Below are positions 1 to 9,537 of a DNA stretch of 64,000 nt, piece by piece (position 1 is the stretch's first letter; the number at the start of each line of letters is the position of its first letter). Where the stretch lies: positions 1-64,000 of the forward strand of contig JAGWUP010000015.1 of the NCBI GenBank assembly GCA_028868375.1. The letters are read 5' to 3'. This DNA comes from Elusimicrobiota bacterium (GTDB taxonomy: Bacteria > Elusimicrobiota > Elusimicrobia > UBA1565 > UBA9628). The notes beneath the pieces were generated by a model. The model made no database searches, was not told the origin of the DNA, and saw nothing but the letters and a program-made list of their open reading frames with translations. Made by a program: the position numbers and the translations under genes.

Positions 1-169
1 AGTGAATCATAAATCCCTTTGCATTTGGCAGCGCCAGTTTGGCGCCTGGCGAGGCGCGAGGAGCGCGCATAGCCTAAGCTATGCAAGCGACGAGCAACGA
101 AGCCAGGGGGCGAAATGGCGCTGCCCCTCCCTAATCAAGACTTCAGAGCAAGGGGATTTATGATTCACT
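1..169. repeat. Imperfect palindromic element with terminal inverted repeats
   Basis: Bases 1-22 and 148-169 are inverted repeats matching at 21 of 22 positions. Inside them, 27-36 and 116-125 form a perfect 10-bp inverted pair that extends with mismatches to about 50 and 102. At the centre is a perfect 7-bp stem, 67-73 with 78-84, closed by a 4-base loop. There is no convincing reading frame. Non-coding palindromes bounded by inverted repeats are typical of MITE or REP/BIME-type dispersed elements. No second copy was seen in this window, so dispersal is inferred. Confidence 0.7.
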
Positions 170-248
170 ACACTGGGCGCTTCCCATTCCCCGTCGCGCC
201 CATCCGGCATTGGCGAATTCTAACATAAAATGATATTTTTCCTTCGCT

Positions 249-1604
249 ATGGGACGTTTTCTGCTGGGGGCGGTCCTTTGCCTGTGCGGTGCCGTCGCGG
301 CACGGAGCGCGGGCGTGGAAGCCCCCTCCGGCTATGTCGTCAAGGTCGCGTCCGGCTCGGTCTATCTCGACCTGGGCGCGCGCTCAGGCGCGCGGGCCGG
401 CCAAGCGTTCACGGTCTACGCCGAGGGCGCGGAATTGTTCCACCCCGTCACCCACAAGCCTCTCGGCCGCATCGAGACGGCCGTGGCTCACGGTTCCATC
501 GATCTCGTCATGCCCCTCTACTCCGTCGGCTCCCTGGCCGGCGACTCCGGGGCCGTCGCCGCGGGGATGCGGGCGAGACTCGACGCCGCCCAGACTCCCG
601 CGCCCAGCGCGCAAGCGGCGCCGCCAAACGCCGACGACTCGGCCGCCGGCCGAAAGCCGCTCTCCAAGGGGCCGACCCTTGATTACCGAGTGACCGGAAT
701 GGCCATCGCGGATTTCCGCGGCGAGGGACGGCCCAGCCTGGCTCTCGCCTCGCGCAAGACGGTCCGCCTCTATTCCTACCCGCCCGACGACGCCCGGCCA
801 CTGGCGCAATGGACGCTGCCCGGCGTCGGTCCGCGAATCGTCTCCTTGGCCAGCGGCGACCTCAACGGAAACGGTCGCGCCGAGTTGTTCGTCACCTTCT
901 ACAACCAGGACCTCGAACGCATGGAAACGGCAGTCCTCGAATGCGGCGCCGACGGCCTCTTCAAGCGCCTGGCCGAGCTGCCCTGGATGGTCCGCTCCTA
1001 CCAGGACGCCGAGGGACGAGACGCGCTGGCGATGCAGCAGCTCGTCGACGACCAGACCTGGCCGTTCTCGGCCATCTATCCGCTCGACTTCTCCAAGAAC
1101 GGCTACGGGCCGGGAAAGCCGGCCCTGCATTTCAAGCGCGTGGATTTCCTCTATGACTTCACGCTGGCGAGGCTCGGGGGAGACAAGGAGGCGGCGCTGC
1201 TCTCCCAAACCTCCACCAACCGCATCCGCGTTCAATTCGCCCAGGGCTACTGGAAGACCTCGAGCGCCTACGGCCAGACTCCGACGCGGCTGCGCTGGCA
1301 CGATCGCCTGCTCGAGTTCCATCCCCAGCTGCCGATCGGCTACGCGGACGGGAAAGCGGCGGTCTATCTGATCCGCAACGACTCCATGCTGGGCTCCCTC
1401 GCTGAGCCCTTCGGATTGTTCACCGGCGGGGCCGTCGAACGGGAGGAGTGGAACGGCATCGCGCTGACAAGCATCTGGGAAGCTCGCCTGAGCGGCTACT
1501 GCACGGCCGCCCAGCTAGTGCCCGGCCCCACGGATCCCGGCGCGCTCGCCGTCGCCGTCACCGGAAGCGCCGGGCGCTCCTCAGTTTGGATCTTCCGGCC
1601 GTGA
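249..1604 (+). CDS. Secreted protein with FlgT-C-like and FG-GAP/VCBS-like regions
   Basis: The 451-residue product starts with a signal peptide (about residues 1-21, hydrophobic then ARSAG). Residues 25-100 (GYVVKVASGSVYLDLGARSG, then VYAEGAELFHPVTHKPLG) resemble the FlgT C-terminal or similar small beta-barrel domain. A low-complexity Pro/Ala linker follows. From about residue 145 come blade-like repeats with D-x-x-G-x-G signatures (IADFRGEGRP, SGDLNGNGRAE), as in FG-GAP/VCBS beta-propellers. It is probably exported to the periplasm or surface. The function is unknown. It opens a long plus-strand run and its stop overlaps the GTG of the response regulator. AT-rich sequence (221-239) just upstream may hold the promoter. 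Confidence 0.75.
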   Translation: MGRFLLGAVLCLCGAVAARSAGVEAPSGYVVKVASGSVYLDLGARSGARAGQAFTVYAEGAELFHPVTHKPLGRIETAVAHGSIDLVMPLYSVGSLAGDSGAVAAGMRARLDAAQTPAPSAQAAPPNADDSAAGRKPLSKGPTLDYRVTGMAIADFRGEGRPSLALASRKTVRLYSYPPDDARPLAQWTLPGVGPRIVSLASGDLNGNGRAELFVTFYNQDLERMETAVLECGADGLFKRLAELPWMVRSYQDAEGRDALAMQQLVDDQTWPFSAIYPLDFSKNGYGPGKPALHFKRVDFLYDFTLARLGGDKEAALLSQTSTNRIRVQFAQGYWKTSSAYGQTPTRLRWHDRLLEFHPQLPIGYADGKAAVYLIRNDSMLGSLAEPFGLFTGGAVEREEWNGIALTSIWEARLSGYCTAAQLVPGPTDPGALAVAVTGSAGRSSVWIFRP

Positions 1605-2002
1605 TCGAACCGGCGCCGCGGCCGACGAAGGTCCTGATCGTCGACGACGAATACTCGATCCGCGAAGTGCTCTCCACGCAGCTTGCCCGGCTCAAGTACA
1701 GCCCGGTCACGGCGAGCAACGGGGTGGAAGCCGTCGCCGCATTCAAGTCCGCCGCGCCGGACCTGGTGCTGATGGACCTGATGATGCCCGTGATGGACGG
1801 CTTGGAGGCCTGCCAGCGCATCCGCTCCCTGGAGCGCAAGGGCCGCCGCGTCCCGATCTTGTTCTTGACCGCGCGGGACAGTCCGCGCGACAAGCTCAGC
1901 TCCGCTTTAAGCGGCGGCGACGACTTCATCATCAAGCCGATCAGCCTGCAGGACCTGCGCGAGCGCGTCGAGGCAGCCCTGCTGCGCGCGGGCAAGCGCT
2001 GA
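1601..2002 (+). CDS. Single-domain response regulator (CheY-like receiver)
   Basis: A 133-residue receiver domain with no output domain. Visible features are the acidic pair in VLIVDDEYS near the N-terminus, the phospho-acceptor Asp in LVLMDLMMPVMDG, the Thr in FLTA and the Lys in IIKPI. I chose the GTG at 1601 because it overlaps the previous stop as GTGA and places the receiver fold directly at the N-terminus; the upstream extension in this frame is Arg-rich shadow sequence. No histidine kinase lies nearby, so its partner is elsewhere. It may act through protein contacts, for instance in motility or pilus control. Confidence 0.85.
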   Translation: MIEPAPRPTKVLIVDDEYSIREVLSTQLARLKYSPVTASNGVEAVAAFKSAAPDLVLMDLMMPVMDGLEACQRIRSLERKGRRVPILFLTARDSPRDKLSSALSGGDDFIIKPISLQDLRERVEAALLRAGKR

Positions 2003-2003
2003 G

Positions 2004-3002
2004 ATGCCGCTGCTTCTGGCCGCCCTTTTGCCCCTGCTAAGCCCCCTGAACGCCGCGCCGCCGGGAGCGCTGCAGGACAAGCCCGTCGGGGTGCTGCTGC
2101 TGGGCGAGGGCGGCAGCCCGGAATGGGACCGGACCGTGGCGGACCTGCGGCGTGTTTTCTCGGATCGCACCCCGTTCGAGTTCGCCGCCCTGGCAGACGG
2201 CCGGGACATGCAGCGCGGCATCGACGCGCTGGCGCGGCAGCGCGTCAAGACCATCGTCCTCGTTCCCCTGGCCATCTTCGCCTTCGGCGAGGAGATGGAC
2301 GAGACGCGCTACCTGCTGGGCATCAGCAAACGGCCCCCCGCCGGCGACGCCGCGCAGCCCCTGGCCCAGGCGCGCCTGAATAGCCCCTGCCCTCTGGTGC
2401 TGGCCAGACCCCTGGAGGCCGACCCGATCTTCGTCGACCTGTTGGCCTCCCGAGCCAAGCCCCTCAGCCGCGAGCCGTCCGGCGAGGCCTTGCTGCTGGT
2501 CGGCCAGGCCCCCGAACGGCTGGATGCCCGCGCCCGGTGGCTGGCCTCGGCCTCCGATCTGGCGGAGAAAGTCCGCCAGCGCGCGGGTTTGGCCGGAGCG
2601 GGGGCCTACGCGTTGCGCTCCGCTCTCCCCGAGGAGCAGATCGAGCTCTCCCGCGCCGGCTTGCGCCGGAAGGTCCGGGAGCTGCGCCAAGCCTACGGAG
2701 CGGTGCTGATCGTGCCCTTGGCGCTGACGACGATGGATACCGATCAGATGCGCTTGGCCGAGGCCGTCGACGGGCTCTTCGCCCGCTACGACGGCAAGAC
2801 GATCCTTCCCGACGCGCGAATCGCGCGCTGGACGGAGCAATCCGTCGCCCTGGCGGCGGAGCTTCCGGTCCTGCGCTTGCCCGCCGGCGCGACCGGCGCA
2901 AGCCCGGCTCCCTCGCCCTTGGCGGCGCCCCCGCCGCTAAACCATTCCCCCATCGAGCCGCCGCCCGCCCTGGCGCGGCCAGGAGAGCAGAACCATGACT
3001 GA
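2004..3002 (+). CDS. Exported CbiX/sirohydrochlorin-chelatase-like protein
   Basis: A 332-residue protein with an N-terminal signal peptide (about residues 1-18). Two repeats resemble the CbiX chelatase half-domain: one starting near residue 28 (VGVLLLGEGGSPEWD) and one near 160 (ALLLVGQAPERLD), each followed by helices and a strand such as TIVLVPLAIF or AVLIVPLAL. In CbiX the first strand ends in GHG, where His binds metal. Here the positions read GEG and GQA, so the metal site looks lost. The C-terminal 40 residues are Pro/Ala-rich. Fold assignment is moderately secure; catalytic chelatase activity is doubtful. Confidence 0.6.
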   Translation: MPLLLAALLPLLSPLNAAPPGALQDKPVGVLLLGEGGSPEWDRTVADLRRVFSDRTPFEFAALADGRDMQRGIDALARQRVKTIVLVPLAIFAFGEEMDETRYLLGISKRPPAGDAAQPLAQARLNSPCPLVLARPLEADPIFVDLLASRAKPLSREPSGEALLLVGQAPERLDARARWLASASDLAEKVRQRAGLAGAGAYALRSALPEEQIELSRAGLRRKVRELRQAYGAVLIVPLALTTMDTDQMRLAEAVDGLFARYDGKTILPDARIARWTEQSVALAAELPVLRLPAGATGASPAPSPLAAPPPLNHSPIEPPPALARPGEQNHD

Positions 3003-3711
3003 CGCCGCGACGCGCGTCCTCGACAAAGGCTTCGTGAGGCTGGTGGAGTCCATGGGCGGCGACGCCGGGGTCGTCGACGCCGCCCGAGTGTCTTACGGGG
3101 GCAAATCCAAGGGCGAGGAGGCCGACCGCAAGCTGATCGCCTACCTGCTCAAGCACCAGCACATGACCCCCTTCGAGCACTCCGTCTTCAAGTTCCACGT
3201 CTCCTGCCCCATCTTCGTGATGCGGCAGTGGATCCGCCATCGCATCGCCTCCTACAACGAGATCTCGGCCCGCTACACGGAAGTCAAGGACGAGTTCTAC
3301 GTTCCTTCCCTTTGGCGCTCCCAGGACGTCAAGAACAAGCAGGGCTCCGTCGCCGCCCCAAGCCTCGACCACGCGGCCTTGACCGCGGCGCTCCAGCGGC
3401 AAGTGAACTCCGCGATGGCCAGCTACAAGGAATTGCTGGCGGCGGGGGTGGCCCGGGAGATGGCGCGCTTCGTCTTGCCGGTCAACCTCTACACCCAGTT
3501 CTATTGGACGATCAACGCCCGTTCCCTGATGAACTTCTTAAGCCTGCGCGCGGACGCCCACGCCCAATGGGAGATACAGCAGTACGCCGAGGCGCTGGCC
3601 GGCTATTTCAAGGAAGGGATGCCCTGGACCTACGACGCCTTCCTCCGCTTCGTCTGGAAGGGAGAAAACGCCCGCTTCGCGGCCGAGCGCTCGGCCCTGC
3701 CGGAGCGCTGA
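2995..3711 (+). CDS. thyX: Flavin-dependent thymidylate synthase
   Basis: ThyX methylates dUMP to dTMP using methylene-tetrahydrofolate, FAD and NADPH. The 238-residue product carries the family signature [14 protein letters not shown] near residue 81 (consensus RHRxxSxNExSxRY), which binds FAD and dUMP. The C-terminal half ([23 protein letters not shown]) also matches the family. The ATG at 2995 overlaps the upstream gene by 8 nt and follows an AGGAGAG ribosome-binding site. Its presence suggests the organism lacks classical ThyA, although that cannot be checked here. Confidence 0.97.
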   Translation: MTDAATRVLDKGFVRLVESMGGDAGVVDAARVSYGGKSKGEEADRKLIAYLLKHQHMTPFEHSVFKFHVSCPIFVMRQWIRHRIASYNEISARYTEVKDEFYVPSLWRSQDVKNKQGSVAAPSLDHAALTAALQRQVNSAMASYKELLAAGVAREMARFVLPVNLYTQFYWTINARSLMNFLSLRADAHAQWEIQQYAEALAGYFKEGMPWTYDAFLRFVWKGENARFAAERSALPER

Positions 3712-4961
3712 TGGCCGGCGACAAGGACGCCGCGCTGCCGACCCCGCGAGTGCTGGCCATCATCCTGGCCGGCGGCAAGGGAGAGCGCCTCCACCCGCTG
3801 ACCGCCCAGCGCTCCAAGCCCGCCGTGCCCTTCGGCGGCAAGTACCGCATCATGGACTTCGTCCTGTCGAATTTCGTCAACTCCGGCGTCCAGTCGATCT
3901 ACGTCCTGGTGCAATACATGTCCCAGAGCTTGATCGACTATCTGCGCTCAAGCTGGCGCACGGCCGGGTTGACGCGCGACCAATTCATCACGGTCGTCCC
4001 GCCCCAGATGCGCCTGGGCTCGATGTGGTACCGCGGCACCGCGGACGCCGTGCGCCAGAACCTGAATCTGATCAAGGATTTCGACCCGGACCTGATCTGC
4101 GTCTTCGGGGCGGACCATATCTATCGCATGGACATAGGGCAGATGATCCGCTTCCACCTCAACGTCGGCGCGGAAATCACGGTGGCCACCATCCCGGTGC
4201 CGGTCAAGCAGGCCTCCGGCTTCGGCATCGTCGAGACGGACTCCAAGGGCCGCGTCACCGGCTTCATCGAGAAGCCATCCCAGCCCAAGGGCATGTCGGG
4301 CGACCCGGACAAGGCCCTCTCCTCCATGGGCAATTACATCTTCAACACCGACGCCCTCGTCAACATTATGGAAGACGAGTCCTTGCAGGATCCCAGCTTC
4401 GATTTCGGCAAGTCGATCCTGCCAGACATCCACAAGAGGATGCGCGTCTACGCCTACGACTTCTCGACCAACCAACTGCCAGGCTCCAAGTCCTACGAGG
4501 AGAACGGCTATTGGCGCGACGTCGGCACGCTGCGGTCCTATTACGATGCCAACATGGACATCCTGGGCCAGCGCCCGAAGCTGAACCTCAACAACCGCCG
4601 CTGGTTCATCCACTCCGGGCGCTTCGACGGTCCGCCGGCGAAGATCGTCGACGGCAAGCTCAGCAACTGCATCATCGGCGACGGCTGCTTCGTGCGCAAC
4701 GCCACGATCAAGAACTCCATCCTGGGGCGCGGTGTCCACGTCCACGAGGGCGCGCTCATCGAGGACTCCATCGTCATGGACTTCTGCAAGGTCCGCGCGG
4801 AGGCCTGCCTGCGGCGGGCCATCATCGACCGCTTCAACGACATCCCGAAAGGCGCTCAGATCGGCGGCGACCCCGAGCGGGACGCGAAAAAGTACCACGT
4901 CGATCCCTCCGGCCTCGTCATCGTGCCCAGGGGCAGGACCACGCGGCTGGCCAGCGCATGA
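3711..4961 (+). CDS. glgC: Glucose-1-phosphate adenylyltransferase (ADP-glucose synthase)
   Basis: The 416-residue enzyme makes ADP-glucose from glucose-1-phosphate and ATP for glycogen synthesis. The N-terminal nucleotidyltransferase motif is [12 protein letters not shown] followed by [15 protein letters not shown]. Other conserved stretches are [18 protein letters not shown] and GYWRDVGTL. The C-terminal third is a left-handed beta-helix ([20 protein letters not shown]). The ATG at 3711 shares one base with the thyX stop and the end overlaps phoH by 4 nt. No other glycogen genes are in the window. Confidence 0.96.
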   Translation: MAGDKDAALPTPRVLAIILAGGKGERLHPLTAQRSKPAVPFGGKYRIMDFVLSNFVNSGVQSIYVLVQYMSQSLIDYLRSSWRTAGLTRDQFITVVPPQMRLGSMWYRGTADAVRQNLNLIKDFDPDLICVFGADHIYRMDIGQMIRFHLNVGAEITVATIPVPVKQASGFGIVETDSKGRVTGFIEKPSQPKGMSGDPDKALSSMGNYIFNTDALVNIMEDESLQDPSFDFGKSILPDIHKRMRVYAYDFSTNQLPGSKSYEENGYWRDVGTLRSYYDANMDILGQRPKLNLNNRRWFIHSGRFDGPPAKIVDGKLSNCIIGDGCFVRNATIKNSILGRGVHVHEGALIEDSIVMDFCKVRAEACLRRAIIDRFNDIPKGAQIGGDPERDAKKYHVDPSGLVIVPRGRTTRLASA

Positions 4962-5914
4962 CGACGCGGACGATCCGGCTGGACAGCCCGCAAGAGGCGC
5001 TCGAACTGCTCGGGGAGCAGGACGCGCAGTTGAGGCGGATGGAGCGGGAGTTCGGCGTGCAGATGTATCTGCGCCAGGACATAGAGTCCTCCGAGCTGTC
5101 GCTCGAGGTCAAGGGCAGCCCGGCGCGAGTCGAGAAAGCGCTGCGCCGGCTGCGCCACGGCCTCTCCCTGCTGCGCCAAGGCCGAGCGGCCGCGGCACCG
5201 CGCGCTCCGGCCGGCCTGGCCCCAGTCTCCCTGAACCTGCCGCCCTTGGCCGACGGGATCTACCGCTCCGCCTTCGGCGCGCTGGTGCGGCCGCGCACGC
5301 CCAACCAGGCCCGCTACGTCGAGGCCATCGCCAAGCACGACCTCGTCTTCGGGCTGGGCCCCGCCGGCACCGGCAAGACCTTCCTGGCGGTGGCCTGCGC
5401 CCTGCGCGAGCTGGAATCCAGGCAGGCGCACCGCATCATCCTGTCCCGCCCGGTCGTCGAGGCGGGCGAGCGCTTGGGCTTTTTGCCCGGAGACCTGCTG
5501 GAGAAGGTCAACCCCTACCTCAAGCCGCTCTACGACGCCTTCTTCGCGCTGCTTGGGCCGGAGCGCTTCCGCATCTGGCGCGAGACGGAGGTCTTGGAGA
5601 TCGTGCCGCTGGCCTACATGCGGGGGCGGACCTTCGAGGACGCCTTCATCATCCTCGACGAGGCGCAGAACACGACGCCGGAGCAGATGAAGATGTTCCT
5701 GACCCGCATGGGAAGCGGCTCCAAGATCGTCGTGACCGGCGACACCTCCCAGAGCGACCTGGGGGAGCGGACGGTCTCCGGCCTGGCGCGCGTCGTCGAC
5801 ATCCTGCAGGGCGTGGAGGGCGTGGCGATCCACCGCTTGGGCGAGGAGGACGTCGTCAGGCATCCCCTGGTCAAGCGGATCATCCGGGCGTACGCGGACC
5901 GGGAAAACCGTTGA
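4958..5914 (+). CDS. phoH: PhoH family ATPase
   Basis: A 318-residue PhoH-like P-loop ATPase, generally linked to RNA metabolism. The N-terminal 90 residues form a small KH-like region ([11 protein letters not shown], then [20 protein letters not shown]). Walker A is GPAGTGKT near residue 134 and Walker B is [21 protein letters not shown] near 230, both hallmarks of PhoH/YbeZ. Translation starts within the glgC stop (ATGA). The gene is followed directly by ybeY, a neighbour pairing conserved widely in bacteria and often read as functional cooperation in rRNA processing. Confidence 0.96.
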   Translation: MTTRTIRLDSPQEALELLGEQDAQLRRMEREFGVQMYLRQDIESSELSLEVKGSPARVEKALRRLRHGLSLLRQGRAAAAPRAPAGLAPVSLNLPPLADGIYRSAFGALVRPRTPNQARYVEAIAKHDLVFGLGPAGTGKTFLAVACALRELESRQAHRIILSRPVVEAGERLGFLPGDLLEKVNPYLKPLYDAFFALLGPERFRIWRETEVLEIVPLAYMRGRTFEDAFIILDEAQNTTPEQMKMFLTRMGSGSKIVVTGDTSQSDLGERTVSGLARVVDILQGVEGVAIHRLGEEDVVRHPLVKRIIRAYADRENR

Positions 5915-6381
5915 GGCTGCTCGTGCGCGGCCTCTCCCTTCTGCCCGCGGCGGCGCGGCGGCGCGGGCTCATCGAGCGCGCCGTGCGCTGGACCCTGGAC
6001 TCCGAGAAATCGAAGGCGGACGGAGAGCTCGTGGTTGCCTTCGTCGGCCGGCGGCGCATGCTCGAGCTCAACCGGCGCTTCCTGGGCCACGACCACGACA
6101 CCGACGTCATCGCCTTCCGCTACGAGGATTTCCCGCCGCTGGGCGCCGAGACGGCTTTCGGGGACGTCTTCATCTGCGTCGAGCAGGCGCGAGCCCAGGC
6201 GCGCCGGCTGGGGCATGGCGTCTTGACCGAGTGCCTGACCCTGGCCGCGCACGGCACGCTCCATCTGCTGGGCTACGACGACGACACCGCGCGCGGCAAG
6301 GCGCGCATGTTCCGCAAGCAGCGGCTCTGCCTGAAAGCCCTGTCCGCCCGCCCAAAGGCCGGGCGGCCGATTTCAAACTGA
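5911..6381 (+). CDS. ybeY: Endoribonuclease YbeY (rRNA maturation factor) with altered zinc site
   Basis: YbeY is a zinc-dependent RNase acting in 16S rRNA maturation. The 156-residue product has the conserved [18 protein letters not shown] block and the zinc motif [12 protein letters not shown] (residues 114-125). In most YbeY proteins the motif is HGxLHLxGYDH; here the third histidine position (124) is Asp, which could still be a ligand. I chose the TTG at 5911, which overlaps the phoH stop as TTGA; a GTG at 5923 is the alternative. The 3' end lies 12 nt from leuS. Confidence 0.9.
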   Translation: MRLLVRGLSLLPAAARRRGLIERAVRWTLDSEKSKADGELVVAFVGRRRMLELNRRFLGHDHDTDVIAFRYEDFPPLGAETAFGDVFICVEQARAQARRLGHGVLTECLTLAAHGTLHLLGYDDDTARGKARMFRKQRLCLKALSARPKAGRPISN

Positions 6382-6387
6382 TATAAT
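6379..6387 (+). promoter_or_regulatory. Extended -10 element just upstream of leuS
   Basis: TGATATAAT is a perfect extended -10 (TGn plus TATAAT). It ends 6 nt before the leuS GTG, so transcription would begin at or next to the start codon. No clear -35 hexamer lies 16-18 nt upstream. This implies a leaderless leuS transcript independent of the upstream run. Confidence 0.5.
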
Positions 6388-6393
6388 CGCCTG

Positions 6394-8898
6394 GTGAGGA
6401 CGGACCCCATCCCCTTTTCCGCGCTGGAGGAGAAATGGCAGGCGCGTTGGGCCGCCGAGAAGCTGTTTTGCGCTCCCCTCCGCCCGCGGCCGGGCAAGAA
6501 GTTCTACTGCCTCGACATGTTCCCCTACCCGTCGGCCGACGGGCTGCACGTCGGCCATCCGGAGGGCTACACCGCCACCGACATCTTGTGCCGGGCCAAG
6601 CGCATGCAGGGCTTCGACGTGCTCCATCCCATGGGCTGGGACGCCTTCGGCCTGCCCGCGGAGAACTTCGCGCTGCAGACCGGCGTCCACCCGCGCGCGG
6701 TGACCGAGCGCAACATCGCCAATTTCAAGCGCCAGATCCGATCGCTGGGCTTCTCCTACGACTGGGATCGGGAGATCAACACCACCGATCCGGCTTATTA
6801 CCGCTGGACCCAATGGATCTTCTTGAAGCTCTTGGAGCGCGGCTTGGCCTACGAGAGCACGGCCCCGATCAACTGGTGCCCCTCCTGCAAGACGGGGCTG
6901 GCCAACGAGGAGGTCTTCGGCGGCGCCTGCGAGCGCTGCGGCGCGAAAGTCGAGCGCAGGGCCATGCGGCAATGGCTGCTCAAGATCACGGCCTACGCCG
7001 ACCGCCTGGAGAAGGACTTGGACGAGCTGGACTGGCCCGCCTCCACCCTGGCGATGCAGCGCCACTGGATCGGCCGCTCTCACGGGGCGCAAGTGCGCTT
7101 CAAGCTGGAGGGCGGACAGGAGCTGGAGGTCTTCACGACCCGCCCGGACACCCTCTACGGCGCCACCTACCTGGTCCTGGCCCCGGAGCATCCCCTCTTG
7201 GAGGCGATCGCCGCCGCCGACCGGCGTAAAGAGGTCCGCGCTTACGCCGCGGCCGCCGCCAACCGCTCGGAGTTGGAGCGCTCCGAGCAGAAGGAGAAGA
7301 CCGGCGTCTTCACCGGGGCCTACGCCCTCAATCCCGTCGACGGCCGCCGCTTGCCCGTCTGGACGGCCGACTATGTCCTCTCCAGCTACGGCACCGGGGC
7401 GATCATGGCCGTGCCCGCCCACGACGCGCGAGACTGGGAATTCGCCCAGAAGTTCAACCTGCAGGTCATCCAGGTCGTCAAGCCCGCGGAGGGCCTGCAG
7501 ATCGCCCACGGCGTCTTCTGCGAGGAAGGCCTGGCCGTCAACTCGCCGGCCATCGAGGGGCTGCCCACCGAGCAGGCCAAGGAGGCGATGATCCGCTGGC
7601 TCGAGCAGCGCGGCTTGGGCCGGCGGACGGTCCAGTACAAGCTGCGGGACTGGGTCTTCTCGCGCCAGCGCTACTGGGGCGAGCCCATCCCGGTGGTCCA
7701 CTGCCCCCGCTGCGGGGCGGTCGGCGTGCCGCAGAAGGACCTGCCCGTCCTGCTGCCGGATGTGGCCGACTATAAGCCCTCCGGAACCGGGGAATCCCCC
7801 TTGGCCGCGATCGCGCGCTGGGTCGACACGACCTGCCCGAAATGCTCCGGCCCAGCCAAGCGCGAGACCAACACGATGCCGCAGTGGGCGGGCTCCTGCT
7901 GGTACTACCTGCGCTTCATGGACCCGAAAAACGACGCCGCCTTCTGCGGTCGGGACGCCGAGCGGGCCTGGGCGCCGGTGGACTGCTACGTCGGCGGCGC
8001 CGAGCACGCGGTCCTGCACCTGCTCTACGCGCGCTTCTGGCACAAGGTCCTCTTCGACCTCGGCCTGGTCTCGACCAAGGAGCCCTTCCAACGCCTGCGC
8101 CACCAGGGCATGATCCGCGCCTTCTCGCATCGCGACGCGAAGGGCGTCTATCGCTCCTTCGACGAGGTCGAGTACGACGAGGCCGGCAACGCCGTCTTGG
8201 CCTCCAGCGGAGAGCCGCTGACGACCCAGGACGAGAAGATGTCCAAGTCCAAGAAGAACGTCGTCAACCCCGACTCGGTGCTCGAGCGCTACGGCGCCGA
8301 CGCCTTCCGCCTCTACGAGATGTTCATGGGGCCCTTCGAGCAGTCCAAGCCCTGGGACATGCGCAACATCGAGGGGGTCTCGCGCTTCCTTCGCAAGGTC
8401 TGGCAGGCCGCCTCCGGCGCGCCCTCCGAGGCCGACGGGCTGGTCGTGCTGCGCCATAAGACCATCAAGAAGGTCACCGACGATATCGCCTCCTTCGGCT
8501 TCAACACGGCGATCTCCCAATTGATGATCTACGCCAATGAGATCTCGGCCGAGCCCAAGCCGGCGCGGCGGGACCTGGAGGCCCTGGTCACCCTCCTGCA
8601 TCCCTTCGCCCCGCACCTGACCGAGGAGCTCTGGGAGCGGCTCGGGCATTCCGACTGCCTGGCCCGCCAGGCCTGGCCCTCCTACGAGGAGCGCTATCTG
8701 CGCGACAGCCAGGTCGAGTACGCGGTGCAGGTCAACGGCAAGGTCCGGGCCACCTTCGAGTTCGGCGCCGACGCCCCGGAGGCGCAAATCCGAGAGGCGG
8801 CCCTGGCCCTCGACAGGGTCAAGGCGGCCACCGCCGGGAAATCCGTCGTCAAGACGATCTTCGTTCCGAACCGTCTGCTCAACATCGTCGTGAAATAG
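6394..8898 (+). CDS. leuS: Leucyl-tRNA synthetase
   Basis: The 834-residue class I synthetase charges tRNA-Leu. The ATP-binding HIGH-type motif is HVGH near residue 52 and the second signature is KMSKSK near residue 615. The CP1 editing domain is present ([19 protein letters not shown], then [15 protein letters not shown]), as is the Cys-rich insert (CPKC). The C-terminal tRNA-binding part ends in a VNGKVR segment typical of LeuS. The start is GTG at 6394, with a TATAAT box 6 nt upstream and no ribosome-binding site. The order leuS-lptE-holA matches enterobacteria. Confidence 0.98.
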   Translation: MRTDPIPFSALEEKWQARWAAEKLFCAPLRPRPGKKFYCLDMFPYPSADGLHVGHPEGYTATDILCRAKRMQGFDVLHPMGWDAFGLPAENFALQTGVHPRAVTERNIANFKRQIRSLGFSYDWDREINTTDPAYYRWTQWIFLKLLERGLAYESTAPINWCPSCKTGLANEEVFGGACERCGAKVERRAMRQWLLKITAYADRLEKDLDELDWPASTLAMQRHWIGRSHGAQVRFKLEGGQELEVFTTRPDTLYGATYLVLAPEHPLLEAIAAADRRKEVRAYAAAAANRSELERSEQKEKTGVFTGAYALNPVDGRRLPVWTADYVLSSYGTGAIMAVPAHDARDWEFAQKFNLQVIQVVKPAEGLQIAHGVFCEEGLAVNSPAIEGLPTEQAKEAMIRWLEQRGLGRRTVQYKLRDWVFSRQRYWGEPIPVVHCPRCGAVGVPQKDLPVLLPDVADYKPSGTGESPLAAIARWVDTTCPKCSGPAKRETNTMPQWAGSCWYYLRFMDPKNDAAFCGRDAERAWAPVDCYVGGAEHAVLHLLYARFWHKVLFDLGLVSTKEPFQRLRHQGMIRAFSHRDAKGVYRSFDEVEYDEAGNAVLASSGEPLTTQDEKMSKSKKNVVNPDSVLERYGADAFRLYEMFMGPFEQSKPWDMRNIEGVSRFLRKVWQAASGAPSEADGLVVLRHKTIKKVTDDIASFGFNTAISQLMIYANEISAEPKPARRDLEALVTLLHPFAPHLTEELWERLGHSDCLARQAWPSYEERYLRDSQVEYAVQVNGKVRATFEFGADAPEAQIREAALALDRVKAATAGKSVVKTIFVPNRLLNIVVK

Positions 8899-8908
8899 GG
8901 GACATGAC

Positions 8909-9529
8909 ATGAAAATCGGTCTAGCCATCGCGCTTTCCGCGCTCGCCCTGGCCGCCTGCTCCGGGCCGGAGATCGCCTACCGCCCCGCCCCGCAGATCCT
9001 GCCGGCCGATATCAAGCGCCTGGCCCTGCGCCTGGTCGTCAACAAGACCCAGCAATTCGGGCTCGAGGATAGGTTCATGCTGGCCATCCGAGACGAATTC
9101 CTGCGCGACGGCCGCTACCCGCTGGTGCCGGAGCAAAACGCCGACGGCATCGTCGCCGTGACGATCACGCGCTACATCCTGGTCCCCATCCAGTACGACT
9201 CCAACCTGATCCCCACCGCCTACAAGCTGCGCATCCTCGTCGACTTGAAATTCATCGACAAGGCGAAGAACACGATCCTCTTCGACGAGCCGAACCTGGA
9301 GGGCATACAGACCTACGCGGCGGCGACTCTCCCCGGCGGGTTGACCGAAGAGCAGGCGCGAGAGCAGATCTGGACGGTCCTGGCCTCCGACATCGTCAAG
9401 CGCGTCATCGACGGCTTCGGCTCGGTGACGGGCGCCTCTTCGCGCATCATCTCGGGCAGCGCCCCCTCGACGCCGCCGCCGGTCAAGTCCGCGGTCCCCC
9501 TGCCGCCCGTCGTGCCCAATCCGTACTGA
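8909..9529 (+). CDS. lptE: LPS-assembly lipoprotein LptE-like
   Basis: A 206-residue lipoprotein: signal peptide with lipobox LAAC, giving a lipidated Cys at residue 17. The body (IKRLALRLVVNKTQQFGLEDRFMLAI, described in parts, then DGIVAVTITRYIL) matches the LptE/LptE-like fold, which in Gram-negative bacteria plugs LptD and helps place LPS in the outer membrane. The Pro-rich tail is unassigned. The position between leuS and holA is the same as in E. coli and is the strongest support. A TAGGGGA sequence lies just upstream of the ATG at 8909. Confidence 0.85.
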   Translation: MKIGLAIALSALALAACSGPEIAYRPAPQILPADIKRLALRLVVNKTQQFGLEDRFMLAIRDEFLRDGRYPLVPEQNADGIVAVTITRYILVPIQYDSNLIPTAYKLRILVDLKFIDKAKNTILFDEPNLEGIQTYAAATLPGGLTEEQAREQIWTVLASDIVKRVIDGFGSVTGASSRIISGSAPSTPPPVKSAVPLPPVVPNPY

Positions 9530-9537
9530 GCGGCCGC

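Noticed and set aside
6373-8928. 851-codon open frame opposite leuS
   Set aside because: It is antisense to a clear LeuS with all signature motifs. Its composition (Gly, Val, Asp, Leu and Arg only in bulk) is what GC-rich codon bias produces on the complementary strand.
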